Source: an uncultured Marinifilum sp. (GTDB lineage Bacteria; Bacteroidota; Bacteroidia; Bacteroidales; Marinifilaceae). Taken from it: a DNA stretch of 64,000 bases. A program made the translations under genes and the position numbers. Location: contig NZ_OY781918.1 of the NCBI RefSeq assembly GCF_963677195.1, forward strand, positions 1,228,923 to 1,292,922, written 5' to 3'. Position 1 is the first letter of the stretch; the number at the start of each line of letters is the position of its first letter. Under the pieces are notes generated by a model that saw nothing but the letters and a program-made list of their open reading frames with translations, searched no databases and had not been told where the DNA came from. Below are positions 52,486-62,042 of the stretch, one piece after another.

Positions 52486-52908
52486 ATGGAATTTAAACAT
52501 ATCAAAAAAATACAAATCCGCTTTGGCGATATCGATTTATTAGGACATGTGAATAATGGTGTGCAATTAAGTTATCTTGATTTGGCAAGAATGGATTATT
52601 TATTACAAATATATGGTAAGGCCATAGAATGGAAAGATTCTGCCTTAATTGTCGCTCATCTTACAATTGATTACTTGTCATCTATTACTTTAAGCGATAA
52701 AGTTGAAGTACATACCCGAATTTATAAAATTGGAAATAAAAGCATTGCTTTGCATCAGAATATTGTTGATTCTATGAGTGGGGAAATAAAAACCAAAACA
52801 TCTCAGGTTATGGTTGCTTACGATCCAAAAAACGGAAAAAGTGTTCCTTTAACAGAAATTCTTAAAAATAGAATTGAGGAATTTGAAGGGGAAATGTCTG
52901 TAAAGTAG
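52486..52908 (+). CDS. Acyl-CoA thioesterase, hotdog fold (4HBT)
   Basis: 140 residues. The 4HBT motif IRFGDIDLLGHVNNGVQLSY contains the Asp and HVNN of the active site, followed by the long helix and beta strands. It hydrolyses acyl-CoA thioesters; substrate unknown. Monocistronic; TAACTTCG precedes it as a possible -7 box. Confidence 0.88.
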   Translation: MEFKHIKKIQIRFGDIDLLGHVNNGVQLSYLDLARMDYLLQIYGKAIEWKDSALIVAHLTIDYLSSITLSDKVEVHTRIYKIGNKSIALHQNIVDSMSGEIKTKTSQVMVAYDPKNGKSVPLTEILKNRIEEFEGEMSVK

Positions 52909-52951
52909 ATAATCTTATATTGAGATATCTATTCTAATTATCAGTTAGTTG

Positions 52952-53482
52952 CTATAGGTATAAATCTATTAAACCATCGGGAGTATCCATGGTAATGCTT
53001 TTATTATCTTCATCAAGATCGATAAAGTTTTCGTCGGCAAAAGGTATTAAAACTTCTTCTCCTTTTATTGTGATAAGTAAAACAATATTGCCGGCATAAT
53101 CCTGAATATCTTCAATTTCACCAAGCTCACCTTTTTCATCATCAATATAAGTGAATCCTATTAAAACATTAGGATCAATTTCGTCTTCGTCTTCAATAAA
53201 ATCAGGAGCATCTTTTATGAGAATATAAATATCACAACCAATAAAACGCTTGGCTTTAGCCTCGGTATCTATATCTTCCAGTAAAATTTTCATACTAGAA
53301 TGGTTGCGTTTGCTTATCCCATTAATGAAAAAAGGAACCAATCCTCCGTCGATATCGACCAGGATTGATTCCAATTTATTTTTTTCAAGAAGATCACTAT
53401 TCTTTTTAGCTACTAGTTCACCTTTTACTCCATGAGTTTTAATGAACGAACCAGTTAGGTAACAATCTTCTATTCTTAGCAT
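52952..53482 (-). CDS. rimM: 16S rRNA processing protein RimM
   Basis: 176 residues from the ATG at 53482 (MLRIEDCYLTGSFIKTHGVK). The frame extends to 53761 with a Lys/Leu-rich low-complexity sequence that is merely rpsP read in another frame. RimM domain motifs GSFIKTHGVKGELV and a C-terminal PRC-barrel domain (GELGEIEDIQDYAGN, VLIPFADENFIDLD). It assists 30S head assembly and follows rpsP by 10 bases, the usual rpsP-rimM order. Confidence 0.93.
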   Translation of the reverse strand: MLRIEDCYLTGSFIKTHGVKGELVAKKNSDLLEKNKLESILVDIDGGLVPFFINGISKRNHSSMKILLEDIDTEAKAKRFIGCDIYILIKDAPDFIEDEDEIDPNVLIGFTYIDDEKGELGEIEDIQDYAGNIVLLITIKGEEVLIPFADENFIDLDEDNKSITMDTPDGLIDLYL

Positions 53483-53492
53483 GCAATTAAAA

Positions 53493-54023
53493 TTAAGCTT
53501 CAGCTTCTTCTTCATTTGCAGCTTCTGCGTCACCTGCTTCTTCAGCTTTAGCAGCAGCTTCTGCTTCAGCAGCTTTTTTAGCAATAGCTTCAGCTCTGTC
53601 AGCGCTAATTTTAGCTTCCGCATCAAAACGTGCTTTTGCAGCATCTTCAGCAGCTTTAGAAAGACCCTCTTTCTTAGCGTTAATTTTAGCTTCTTTTTCT
53701 TGTTTCCAAGCTTGGAATTTTTCTTCAGCTTTAGCTTCGTCAAAAGCACCTTTTTTAACACCTTCTAACAAGTGTTTTTTCATCATAACACCTTCGTATG
53801 ATAAAATAGCTCTTGCAGTGTCGGTAGGCTGAGCACCATTACCAAGCCATGTTAAGGCTTTGTCAAAATTTAGGTCAATTGTAGCAGGATTGGTGTTTGG
53901 ATTATAAGATCCAATACGCTCAATGTATTTACCATCACGTGGTGCTCTGCTATCTGCTACCACAATGTGGTAGAATGCACGTCTTTTACGACCGTGTCTT
54001 GCTAGTCTAATTTTTACTGGCAT
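53493..54023 (-). CDS. rpsP: 30S ribosomal protein S16 with long acidic/alanine C-terminal extension
   Basis: 176 residues from the ATG at 54023 ([20 protein letters not shown]). The S16 core ends at about 85; the remaining 90 residues are mostly Ala, Glu and Lys ([19 protein letters not shown] at the end), as in many Bacteroidota S16 proteins. It heads the rpsP-rimM operon. Confidence 0.95.
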   Translation of the reverse strand: MPVKIRLARHGRKRRAFYHIVVADSRAPRDGKYIERIGSYNPNTNPATIDLNFDKALTWLGNGAQPTDTARAILSYEGVMMKKHLLEGVKKGAFDEAKAEEKFQAWKQEKEAKINAKKEGLSKAAEDAAKARFDAEAKISADRAEAIAKKAAEAEAAAKAEEAGDAEAANEEEAEA

Positions 54024-54099
54024 AACTCTTTTTAAAATAAGATTAATAAATTTGCCTACTTTATAGTTGTGGCATACATACCACGATTTATAAGCGCGA

Positions 54100-54107
54100 C
54101 AAAGATA
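54100..54107 (-). promoter_or_regulatory. -7 box of the rpsP-rimM operon
   Basis: TATCTTTG on the minus strand (54107-54100), exact consensus; the -33 element (TGTT about 20 bases upstream) is weak. Leader of about 70 bases to rpsP. Confidence 0.6.
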
Positions 54108-54261
54108 CAACTTATTTTTTGAATAAAAACAGATGAATTAAAATTATTTTAGAGTTCTAACTTTCATTGTTATAGAGAAGTAGCAAGTTGTGCTTGTCTG
54201 TTTTACCAAAGGCTATTCTTTGTTGATTACCAAAGGAAGATAGTTCGCTATATTTACTAAT

Positions 54262-54293
54262 TTTGCCTGACTGAATACCAGTCCTTATCTTCG
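54262..54293 (+). promoter_or_regulatory. Probable promoter of dnaE-trxA
   Basis: TTTG at 54262-54265, 20-base spacer, TATCTTCG at 54286-54293 (one mismatch to TAnnTTTG). Leader of about 40 bases. Confidence 0.5.
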
Positions 54294-54341
54294 CAAAACG
54301 CTTTTTTTTAAAGGCGAGAAAATTAAAATTCTGATACTGAG

Positions 54342-57300
54342 ATGTTTTTAATATTTGATACTGAAACTACCGGTTTACCAAAAAAATGGAAAGCCCCCTT
54401 AAGTGATTTCGAAAACTGGCCACGTATGGTTCAGTTGGCATGGCAATGTCATGATATTGAAGGTAACTTTTTGTTTGCAAAAAATCATGTTATCACTCCC
54501 GATGCTTATACCATTCCCGAAGATGTAGTTGCTGTTCACGGTATCACAACAGAAATAGCAAAAGAAAAGGGAATTCCTTTAAAAGATGCTCTTTTGGATT
54601 TCATAGAGGATGTAAAGAAATCTGATTATGTAATTGGGCATAATGTTTCTTTCGACATTAACATAGCAGGATGTGAATTGCTACGTTCCGAAATGAATGA
54701 GCAGGAGCTTACAAAAGCAACTCTACTCGATACTATGACTGGTAGTAAAGAGTTTTGTGACCTCAAACGCAAAGGGCAGCTTAAAAATCCAACTCTTACT
54801 GAACTACACACAAAATTGTTTGGTGTGCCCTTTGCCGAAGCACACAATGCTGCGGCCGATGTGGAAGCCACTTCTCGTTGTTTTTTGGAGTTAATAAGAG
54901 TTGATGGATTAGTTTCTGAGAACCTTAGAATGTCACCAGAACAGGTACATGCATTCAAATTGAATAACCCGAATCCTATAGATTTGGTTGGTATTGAGTA
55001 CGAATCTTTTAAGGTAAATACAGCTTTCGATAAAATTTCTATTGAAAAAGAGGAACGAAAAAGACGAGAGGCAGCTAAGAATATTACACCACAAAATTTT
55101 GTTCATTTGCATGTTCATTCGCAGTATTCCATTCTCGATGGTGCTGCTAAAACATTTAATATTGCAGCAAAAGCAAAAGAAGATGGTATGCCAGCTGTTG
55201 CCATAACCGACCATGGTAGTATGTTTGGTGTAAAAGAGTTTCATGTGGCTTGTGTAAAAGCGGGAATAAAACCCATACTTGGGGTTGAAGCCTATGTTGC
55301 CAAAAGAGGTCATTTAATAAAAGAAAATAAATCGGATGGTAGAGGTTATCATCTGATTTTACTGGCTAAAAACTATAAAGGATACCAAAATCTTTTAAAA
55401 TTAACATCTATTGCTCATACCGATGGAATGTATTATAAACCACGTATCGATAAGGAACTTCTCGAACTATACAACGAAGGTCTTATTGTGAGTAGTGCCT
55501 GCTTAGGTGGAGAAGTGGCACAGCATATTATGAATGGTAATATCGATAAAGCCAGAGAAACTATTCTTTGGTTTAAGGATATATTTGGAGAAGATTATTA
55601 CCTCGAAATTATGCGTCACCCGAATAACGATCCGCGATTGAAGGTTGATGTGTGGGAAAATCAGGTACGAGTAAATAAAATTATTCGTGAATTGGCAGTA
55701 GAATTGGCTGTTAAAGTAATTGCAACTAACGATTCGCATTTTATAAATCCAGAAGATGCCGAAGCACATGATGTTTTGGTATGCTTAAGTACTGGGCGCG
55801 ATTACGACGATCCTTCTCGCATGCGTTATACAAGGCAGGAATGGTTTAAAACCACCGAAGAGATGAATGAACTTTTTGCCGATGTTCCCGATGCGCTTGC
55901 CAACACAATCGAGATTGCTGAGAAAGTAGAGGAATTTAAACTCGATGCTAATCCTATTATGCCTCCTTACGAAATACCAGAAGAATTTGGTACTGTTGAA
56001 GGATATCGTGAAAAATATGATGAGGCTACACTTATAAAAGAATTTGAGCAGGAGCGTTACGAAAAGCTAGGTGGATATGAAAAGGTATTGCCAATAAAAT
56101 TAGAGGCAGATTATCTTGAACATTTGGCCTTCGAAGGTTCTAAAAAGCGTTATGGAGAAAATCCGGAAGATCATATTATAGAGCGATTAAAGTTTGAGCT
56201 GAATACCATTAAAACAATGGGTTTTCCAGGTTATTTCCTTATTACACAGGATTTTATTAATTGGGCAAAAAACAATGGAGTAATTGTTGGGCCAGGACGA
56301 GGATCGGCTGCCGGTTCTGCGGTGGCATACTGTATTTGTATTACCGATGTTGATCCTATTAAATATGATTTGCTATTCGAGCGTTTTCTAAATCCCGATC
56401 GTATTTCTATGCCCGATGTGGATATTGATTTTGATGATGATGGCAGACAGGAAGTGCTTGATTATGTAACTCATAAATATGGACATGATAAGGTTGCTCA
56501 TATTTGTACTTTTGGAACAATGGCTACTAAAAGTTCAATTAAAGATGTGGCTCGTGTATTGGGTTTAGATCTGGCGGAAGCCATACGTTTAACCAAGCTA
56601 GTGCCCGAAGCGCCTAAAATGAATTTTAAAAAGGCCTATGCCGAAGAGCCTGCCTTGCTCGAAGAAAAGGAATCTTCTAATCCGCTTGTTGCCAAAACAA
56701 TTAAACTTGCCGAATCGCTGGAGGGATCGGTTAGGCAAACTGGAGTGCATGCCTGTGGTGTTTTAATTGGTAAAAATCCTCTTGATGAGCATTTACCGGT
56801 AATGCCAACCAAAGGAGAGGAATTATTAACTACACAGTACGACGGACGTTTTGTTGAAGATATTGGTTTGTTAAAAATGGACTTCTTGGGTCTAAAAACC
56901 TTATCAATTATAAAAGAAGTTTTGTCCAACGTAAAACTCTCAAAAGGTATTGATGTTGATATTAACAATGTAGATCTCGAAAACGAAGAAACGTTTCAGC
57001 TCTTTAGTCGGGGAGAAACAACAGCTATTTTCCAGTTCGAGTCGCCAGGAATGAAAAAGCATTTGCGGGCACTTAAACCAAACCGTTTTGAAGATTTGGT
57101 TGCCATGAATGCTTTGTATCGTCCGGGACCAATGGAATATATTCCTTCATTTATTAAAAGAAAGAATGGGGAAGAAGAGATAGCTTACGATCATCCAATA
57201 ATGGAAGATTACCTGAAAGATACTTACGGAATTACTGTGTATCAAGAGCAGGTGATGCTTCAGTCGAGAGCATTGGGGCAATTTACCCGTGGTATGTCCG

Positions 57301-58718
57301 ATTCCCTGCGTAAGGCAATGGGTAAAAAGATCATTGCCATGATGGATAAATTGAAGGTAGAGTTCATCAACGGATGTCACGACAATCCTAAGTTTATGGA
57401 AGGCGTGGGTGGTGATAATGCCAAGGCAGATAAGCTGATTGAGAAAATTTGGTCCGATTGGGAAGCCTTTGCCAAGTATGCTTTTAATAAATCGCACTCG
57501 GTATGTTATGCCTATATTGCCTATCAAACAGGATTTTTAAAGGCACACTATCCTGCAGAGTTTATGGCTGCTGTTTTAAGTCGTAATTTAAGCGATATCA
57601 CGAAAGTAACCATTTTTATGGATGAGTGTAAGCGGATGGGCTTACCTGTACTTGGTCCTGATGTGAATGAATCATATTCAACTTTTACAGTAAATAAAGA
57701 AGGAGCAATTCGTTTCGGAATGGTTGGTGTAAAAGGTGTTGGAGAGCAAGCCGTGCATGATATTATAGAAGAACGAAAAAATGGATCTTTTAAAGATATT
57801 TTTGATTTTGTTGAGCGTGTAAACCTGCGGTCGGTAAATAAAAGAACGCTTGAAAATCTGGTTATGTCGGGAGGCTTCGATAGTTTTGGATTAAAGCGAA
57901 GTCAGTATTTTCAAACCGACGAAAATGATGTTACCTTTTTGGAACATCTGGTTAAGTATGGAAATAAATTACAAGCAGAAAATAACAACAAACAACAAAC
58001 TTTATTTGGAGGAGTTGAAGATTATGTTGTTACACCACCAAAAATTCCTGAGTGTGCTGAGTGGAATAAGTTAGAGCGTTTAAATAAGGAAAAAGAGCTA
58101 ATTGGTATCTATTTGTCGGCTCATCCGCTTGATGATTACAGACTTGAAATAGATGCATTTTGTAATGCGACTTTATCTGAATTGTCGGCAGATTTGGCAA
58201 ATTTTAAAGATAAAGATGTGAATATTGCCGGAATGGTTACAGCAATTCGTCGGGGAACCACAAAAAATGGTAATCCTTTTGCAATTGTTAACATTGAAGA
58301 TTTCACAGATTCCTACGAATTAGCTTTCTTTGCAAAAGATTTTGTTGAATATAGCAATTATTTTATTGAAGGCTTGTCGGTTTTTATTAACGGTAGGGTA
58401 CAAACCAGAAGCTGGCCAAGAGGTTCAACCGAGCTCGAGTACAAAGTTAAAAGCTTTACTCTTCTTACCGAGGTAATGGAGAAAAAAGTAAAACAAATTA
58501 CAATAGAAATTCCTTTGCGAAGTTTAAGTGAAGAGTTAGTTACCGAAATGGCAAATTGCATGGAGGAAAGTAAAGGAAATTTGAAAGTGAATTTTATTAT
58601 TTCTGATGATAAAAATATGAAAGTTAAAATGTTCTCAAGAAGCTGCCGGGTTGAATTATCGAATGAATTGATCGAATATTTTAAAAATAATTCGGAAATT
58701 AAGTTCAAAATTAATTAA
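54342..58718 (+). CDS. dnaE: DNA polymerase III alpha subunit with fused N-terminal 3'-5' exonuclease
   Basis: 1458 residues. Residues 1-190 form a DEDDh exonuclease (FDTETTGLPK, HGITTEIA, NVSFDINIAG, HNAAADVEAT). The PHP domain starts near 252 (VHLHVHSQYSILDGA, ITDHGSM). The polymerase palm follows, with catalytic PDVDIDFDDDGR near 692 and VAMNALYRPGPM, then HhH (RSVNKRTLENLVMSGGFDSF) and an OB domain. It copies the chromosome. Proofreading in cis replaces or supplements a separate DnaQ; this fusion is known in the phylum. trxA follows by 52 bases. Confidence 0.95.
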   Translation: MFLIFDTETTGLPKKWKAPLSDFENWPRMVQLAWQCHDIEGNFLFAKNHVITPDAYTIPEDVVAVHGITTEIAKEKGIPLKDALLDFIEDVKKSDYVIGHNVSFDINIAGCELLRSEMNEQELTKATLLDTMTGSKEFCDLKRKGQLKNPTLTELHTKLFGVPFAEAHNAAADVEATSRCFLELIRVDGLVSENLRMSPEQVHAFKLNNPNPIDLVGIEYESFKVNTAFDKISIEKEERKRREAAKNITPQNFVHLHVHSQYSILDGAAKTFNIAAKAKEDGMPAVAITDHGSMFGVKEFHVACVKAGIKPILGVEAYVAKRGHLIKENKSDGRGYHLILLAKNYKGYQNLLKLTSIAHTDGMYYKPRIDKELLELYNEGLIVSSACLGGEVAQHIMNGNIDKARETILWFKDIFGEDYYLEIMRHPNNDPRLKVDVWENQVRVNKIIRELAVELAVKVIATNDSHFINPEDAEAHDVLVCLSTGRDYDDPSRMRYTRQEWFKTTEEMNELFADVPDALANTIEIAEKVEEFKLDANPIMPPYEIPEEFGTVEGYREKYDEATLIKEFEQERYEKLGGYEKVLPIKLEADYLEHLAFEGSKKRYGENPEDHIIERLKFELNTIKTMGFPGYFLITQDFINWAKNNGVIVGPGRGSAAGSAVAYCICITDVDPIKYDLLFERFLNPDRISMPDVDIDFDDDGRQEVLDYVTHKYGHDKVAHICTFGTMATKSSIKDVARVLGLDLAEAIRLTKLVPEAPKMNFKKAYAEEPALLEEKESSNPLVAKTIKLAESLEGSVRQTGVHACGVLIGKNPLDEHLPVMPTKGEELLTTQYDGRFVEDIGLLKMDFLGLKTLSIIKEVLSNVKLSKGIDVDINNVDLENEETFQLFSRGETTAIFQFESPGMKKHLRALKPNRFEDLVAMNALYRPGPMEYIPSFIKRKNGEEEIAYDHPIMEDYLKDTYGITVYQEQVMLQSRALGQFTRGMSDSLRKAMGKKIIAMMDKLKVEFINGCHDNPKFMEGVGGDNAKADKLIEKIWSDWEAFAKYAFNKSHSVCYAYIAYQTGFLKAHYPAEFMAAVLSRNLSDITKVTIFMDECKRMGLPVLGPDVNESYSTFTVNKEGAIRFGMVGVKGVGEQAVHDIIEERKNGSFKDIFDFVERVNLRSVNKRTLENLVMSGGFDSFGLKRSQYFQTDENDVTFLEHLVKYGNKLQAENNNKQQTLFGGVEDYVVTPPKIPECAEWNKLERLNKEKELIGIYLSAHPLDDYRLEIDAFCNATLSELSADLANFKDKDVNIAGMVTAIRRGTTKNGNPFAIVNIEDFTDSYELAFFAKDFVEYSNYFIEGLSVFINGRVQTRSWPRGSTELEYKVKSFTLLTEVMEKKVKQITIEIPLRSLSEELVTEMANCMEESKGNLKVNFIISDDKNMKVKMFSRSCRVELSNELIEYFKNNSEIKFKIN

Positions 58719-58770
58719 ATTGCACTAGAAAAAATTAAGTATATATAGAAACACTAAAAAATAGATTACC

Positions 58771-59088
58771 ATGACAATTGAAGTAAACGATTCTAATTTC
58801 GAAGAAGTTGTATTGAAATCAGATAAACCTGTATTGGTTGATTTTTGGGCTGAATGGTGTGGTCCATGTAGAATGGTTGGCCCAATCGTGGACGAACTTT
58901 CACAAGATTATGATGGAAAAGTTGTTGTAACAAAAATGGATGTTGATAGCTGTCCTGCTACTTCAGCTAAATTTGGAATTCGTAATATTCCTACTGTTCT
59001 TTTCTTTAAAGGAGGCGAAATTGTTGACAAACAAGTTGGAGCAGTTCCAAAATCAAGCTTTGCTGAAAAAATTGATGCTCTTTTGTAA
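58771..59088 (+). CDS. trxA: Thioredoxin
   Basis: 105 residues, canonical length. The dithiol motif AEWCGPCRMVGPI and the cis-Pro in IRNIPTVLFFKGGE are present. A general protein disulfide reductant, also supplying ribonucleotide reductase. Probably shares the dnaE transcript and ends in a strong terminator. Confidence 0.95.
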   Translation: MTIEVNDSNFEEVVLKSDKPVLVDFWAEWCGPCRMVGPIVDELSQDYDGKVVVTKMDVDSCPATSAKFGIRNIPTVLFFKGGEIVDKQVGAVPKSSFAEKIDALL

Positions 59089-59107
59089 GAGAATCATAAA
59101 TATATTT

Positions 59108-59143
59108 AGGGCATGGAAATTTAATTCTATGCCCTTTTTTTTT
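59108..59143 (+). terminator. Intrinsic terminator of trxA
   Basis: AGGGCATGG/CTATGCCCT stem (one G-T pair), 14-base loop, followed by nine T. Confidence 0.85.
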
Positions 59144-59187
59144 ATTGGTAATATCAAAAATTAGGTTTTTATTTATCCTATTATTGA

Positions 59188-60129
59188 TTGTTAATTAAAT
59201 ATCCTGAGGTGAAACAACTTTCTGATCTTATACAATTCGAAGCATTCGATAACCTAGAGATTATAGCGAAACAAATAGTTGAAGGCTTTTTAATAGGATT
59301 ACATCGTAGTCCTTATCATGGTTTTTCGGTCGAGTTTGCAGAGCATCGTTTATACAATAAAGGAGAATCGACTAAGCACATCGATTGGAAACTCTTTGCC
59401 CGAAGCGATAAAATGTTTGTGAAACAGTTCGAGGAAGAAACTAACCTTAGAGCGCATATTGTAATAGATACATCTTCGTCGATGTTGTTTCCATATAAAA
59501 ATAAAAGTCAGTCGAAGCTAAGTTATTCGGTTTTGTGCGCAGCCGCATTAGTTCACTTACTGCGTAAACAAAGAGATGCTGTTGGTTTGTGTACTTTTTC
59601 GGATCAGATTAATTTAATGACACCAGCAAAGCTTTCGCTTACCCATGCGCAATTATTATACTCCGAATTAAATAAGGTTTATCATGGAGAAGGAATCGAT
59701 ACGAATCGAGAAACTCGTATTTCAGGCACTTTGCATCAGTTGGCCGAAAGCTTGCACAAGCGATCATTGGTAATTGTTTTTTCCGATTTTACAGGGGCGG
59801 AATCTCCACAGGAAATTATGGAATCTTTGCAGCATCTTCGTTTTAATAAACACGAGGTTTTACTTTTTTCGGTTAGAGATATTGAGTTAGAATCTAAGTT
59901 TAATTTTGAAAACAGACCAAGTCGTTTTATCGATTTGGAAACCGGAGAGAGCCTAAAGTTAAATCCTTTAGAAATTAAAGATTTGTATAAACTTAAGCAA
60001 GATGAATTTTTTACAGAACTAAAATTGTTATGCGGACAATTCTCTATCGATTTTGTTGAAGCAGATATCCGTAAAGAATTTAATGAGGTTTTGCAATCAT
60101 ATCTTGTAAAAAGAAAGAAGCTGATGTAG
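59188..60129 (+). CDS. DUF58 domain protein (von Willebrand-like), non-ATG start
   Basis: 313 residues. The DUF58 signature is HRSPYHGFSVEFAEHRLYNKGESTKHIDWKLFARSDK, where the R.Y..G....HIDW core is diagnostic; a MIDAS-like DTSSSM lies in IVIDTSSSML. These proteins accompany MoxR ATPases and batABCD-type membrane genes, none of which are seen here. An in-frame TGA lies directly before TTG 59188; no ATG occurs before Met in DKMFVKQ, so TTG 59188 (or GTG 59209) must be the start. Confidence 0.85.
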   Translation: MLIKYPEVKQLSDLIQFEAFDNLEIIAKQIVEGFLIGLHRSPYHGFSVEFAEHRLYNKGESTKHIDWKLFARSDKMFVKQFEEETNLRAHIVIDTSSSMLFPYKNKSQSKLSYSVLCAAALVHLLRKQRDAVGLCTFSDQINLMTPAKLSLTHAQLLYSELNKVYHGEGIDTNRETRISGTLHQLAESLHKRSLVIVFSDFTGAESPQEIMESLQHLRFNKHEVLLFSVRDIELESKFNFENRPSRFIDLETGESLKLNPLEIKDLYKLKQDEFFTELKLLCGQFSIDFVEADIRKEFNEVLQSYLVKRKKLM

Positions 60130-60232
60130 AATTAATTATTGGCTTTTATTTTTAAGTTCCCGATGTTTAAATTATTTTTATTGAGAAGAAGCTTAAACTT
60201 GTATTCGTACGTTTTAACTTAAGAATCTCTCA

Positions 60233-60955
60233 ATGAAATATCTGTTAAATATCTTTTGCATTTTTATTTTGTTTGCTTGCGATCAAAAAACAAATCATAG
60301 CTACCATCAGGATAAGGCTTTTGTAGAGAATGGTCTTGTGAAACAATACGATGAGCAAAACAGATTATTTGCCGAGATTAATTTTAAGAATGGTGTTCGC
60401 CATGGTGTTACCCGAATTTATTACTCATCTGGAGTATTAAGCGATGAAATAATGTATTTGGATGATGAGAAATCGGGAATGGCCAAAAAATTTCATAAAA
60501 ACGGAAATATATATAGTTTAACACCCTATTGGAAGGATGAAAAAGAAGGGGTGCAGAAAAAATATTATAGTAATGGAAAAATTTGGGCCGAAACTCCCTA
60601 CCTTAAAGGACAACCCGGAATTGGACTAAAAGAATACAAACACGATGGCAGTTTGCGAGAGAATTTTCCAGGTATCGAAGTCCAGAAATTTAAACGGTCT
60701 AATAAGATTGTATTAAAATTTTTCCTTTCCAACTATTCTAAGAATGTTGTGTTTTATGTTAGTGATTTAATGAAGGATAAGTACATACCTGTAATGGCAA
60801 AGCCAATGTATGCAAAGGAAGGGTCTGTTAGCTACGAAATTCCTTTAAGTAAAAATACTGCTATGGATACCGTTTTAAGTATTGTAGCTAAGTATCAAAC
60901 TCAAAATCATAATATTTACGTTTCTAAGCGCGACTATAGAATAGTTGTGAAATAG
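60233..60955 (+). CDS. Lipoprotein with MORN-like repeats (YwqK-type)
   Basis: 240 residues. Lipobox (IFILFAC, Cys at about 16), then five to six MORN-like strands at 40-150 (LFAEINFKNGVRHGVTRIYY, KNGNIYSLTPYWKDEKEG, SNGKIWAETPYLKGQPG). The C-terminal part (FLSNYSKNVVFYVSD) is beta-rich. Related YwqK proteins are antitoxins of phage-type toxins in some genomes, but here the lipoprotein signal argues for an envelope role. No toxin gene is adjacent. Confidence 0.78.
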   Translation: MKYLLNIFCIFILFACDQKTNHSYHQDKAFVENGLVKQYDEQNRLFAEINFKNGVRHGVTRIYYSSGVLSDEIMYLDDEKSGMAKKFHKNGNIYSLTPYWKDEKEGVQKKYYSNGKIWAETPYLKGQPGIGLKEYKHDGSLRENFPGIEVQKFKRSNKIVLKFFLSNYSKNVVFYVSDLMKDKYIPVMAKPMYAKEGSVSYEIPLSKNTAMDTVLSIVAKYQTQNHNIYVSKRDYRIVVK

Positions 60956-60959
60956 ACTT

Positions 60960-62033
60960 TTATTCTTTGTTTAATTTGAGCTCTACATAAACCGGAAAAT
61001 GATCGGAATATTTCTTTTTTATTCGCTTATAATAATTGCATTTTGAATTGTTGTCGTGCAAAATAAAATCGATTCTGAACGAAGGAAAATCGCCCGAATA
61101 TGTTGTACCAATACCAGTACCATGTTCATTAAAACAATCGGTAAAATCCCCCTTAATTGTTTGATAGGAATAAGAGTGAGCTGTAGCATTAAAATCGCCA
61201 CATACAATTACCGGATAAGGCGATTGAGAAATGTGATTACGGATAATTTGTGCCTGATTTGCCCTTTGTTTAAAAGCATGCTTAAGACGATATGAAATAT
61301 CTTTAATTTCTTCTAATTCCTGTTCGTCGGCTTTAAATTCTTTTTTATTGATAAATGCATAGTTTTTGCCTCCCATTCGGTTCGATTCCAAATGGAGATT
61401 ATAAATTCTATATATTTTACCTTTAATTTTTATGTCAGCAAAAATAGCATTGCACCAATTGCCTTTTCGAAATTCTATTTCTCCTTTTTTTACAATTGGG
61501 TATTGAGAAAATATGGCAACATCATTTTTCCTTGTTCCAATATGGGAATATTTGCAAGAAGTGGTCTTTTTTAAATTTTTTAATGATAAAATTCCATTAG
61601 GTGTATAGCGAAACTCCTGAAAACAAATTATTCCAGCATTTTTTTCTTGTAAAAGCTGAAGTGTTTTTTCAGGTGTTTTCGGATCTTTAGTCCATTGATA
61701 TTTATCGAAAGCCCTAACATTATAGGTCAAAAGAGTAAGATCCGATTCTGTTTTAACTTTAGTTCTCGATTTATTTAGTTGAATAAAATTGCTAAGTGGT
61801 TTGTATCCAATTAAAATAATAGTTAGAGGAATTAAAAAGCTCCATCGTCTTCTAAAAATCCAGTAAATAACAAAAAGGATATTAGCAGCCAACAAATAAG
61901 GATACGCTAGTCCCCAAAAAGCAGGTAAGCAAAATTTTTCAGGATTGATAAAAGCAGCCGAATAAGAAACGAGTAAGGAACCCGAAAAAATAAGGCTAAA
62001 AATTACCAATGCATTATGAAGAAAATTTTTCAA
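60960..62033 (-). CDS. Membrane-anchored endonuclease/exonuclease/phosphatase family protein
   Basis: 357 residues. Three N-terminal membrane helices (about 7-95) followed by an EEP domain: LLTYNVRAFDKYQW, CFQEFRY, VICGDFNATAHSY and KYSDHFPVYVEL. The domain orders and metal residues are complete. It follows two rhomboid genes on the same strand (9-base gap), a recurrent Bacteroidota order. Confidence 0.88.
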   Translation of the reverse strand: MKNFLHNALVIFSLIFSGSLLVSYSAAFINPEKFCLPAFWGLAYPYLLAANILFVIYWIFRRRWSFLIPLTIILIGYKPLSNFIQLNKSRTKVKTESDLTLLTYNVRAFDKYQWTKDPKTPEKTLQLLQEKNAGIICFQEFRYTPNGILSLKNLKKTTSCKYSHIGTRKNDVAIFSQYPIVKKGEIEFRKGNWCNAIFADIKIKGKIYRIYNLHLESNRMGGKNYAFINKKEFKADEQELEEIKDISYRLKHAFKQRANQAQIIRNHISQSPYPVIVCGDFNATAHSYSYQTIKGDFTDCFNEHGTGIGTTYSGDFPSFRIDFILHDNNSKCNYYKRIKKKYSDHFPVYVELKLNKE

Positions 62034-62042
62034 TATTGTTCT

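Larger units (their letters stand above)
54024..54341. other. Divergent promoter region between rpsP and dnaE
   Basis: 318 bases without a supportable ORF. It carries a promoter for each side, given in their own entries; a repeated ACCAAAGG word (two copies, around 54205 and 54229) lies between them. Confidence 0.5.

Noticed and set aside
53483..53761. Long Lys/Leu-rich N-terminal extension of the rimM frame
   Set aside because: It is the rpsP coding region read in a shifted frame; the conserved RimM start is at 53482.
60233..60955. Toxin-antitoxin pair around the YwqK-like gene
   Set aside because: The protein carries a lipobox and no toxin-like gene is adjacent.
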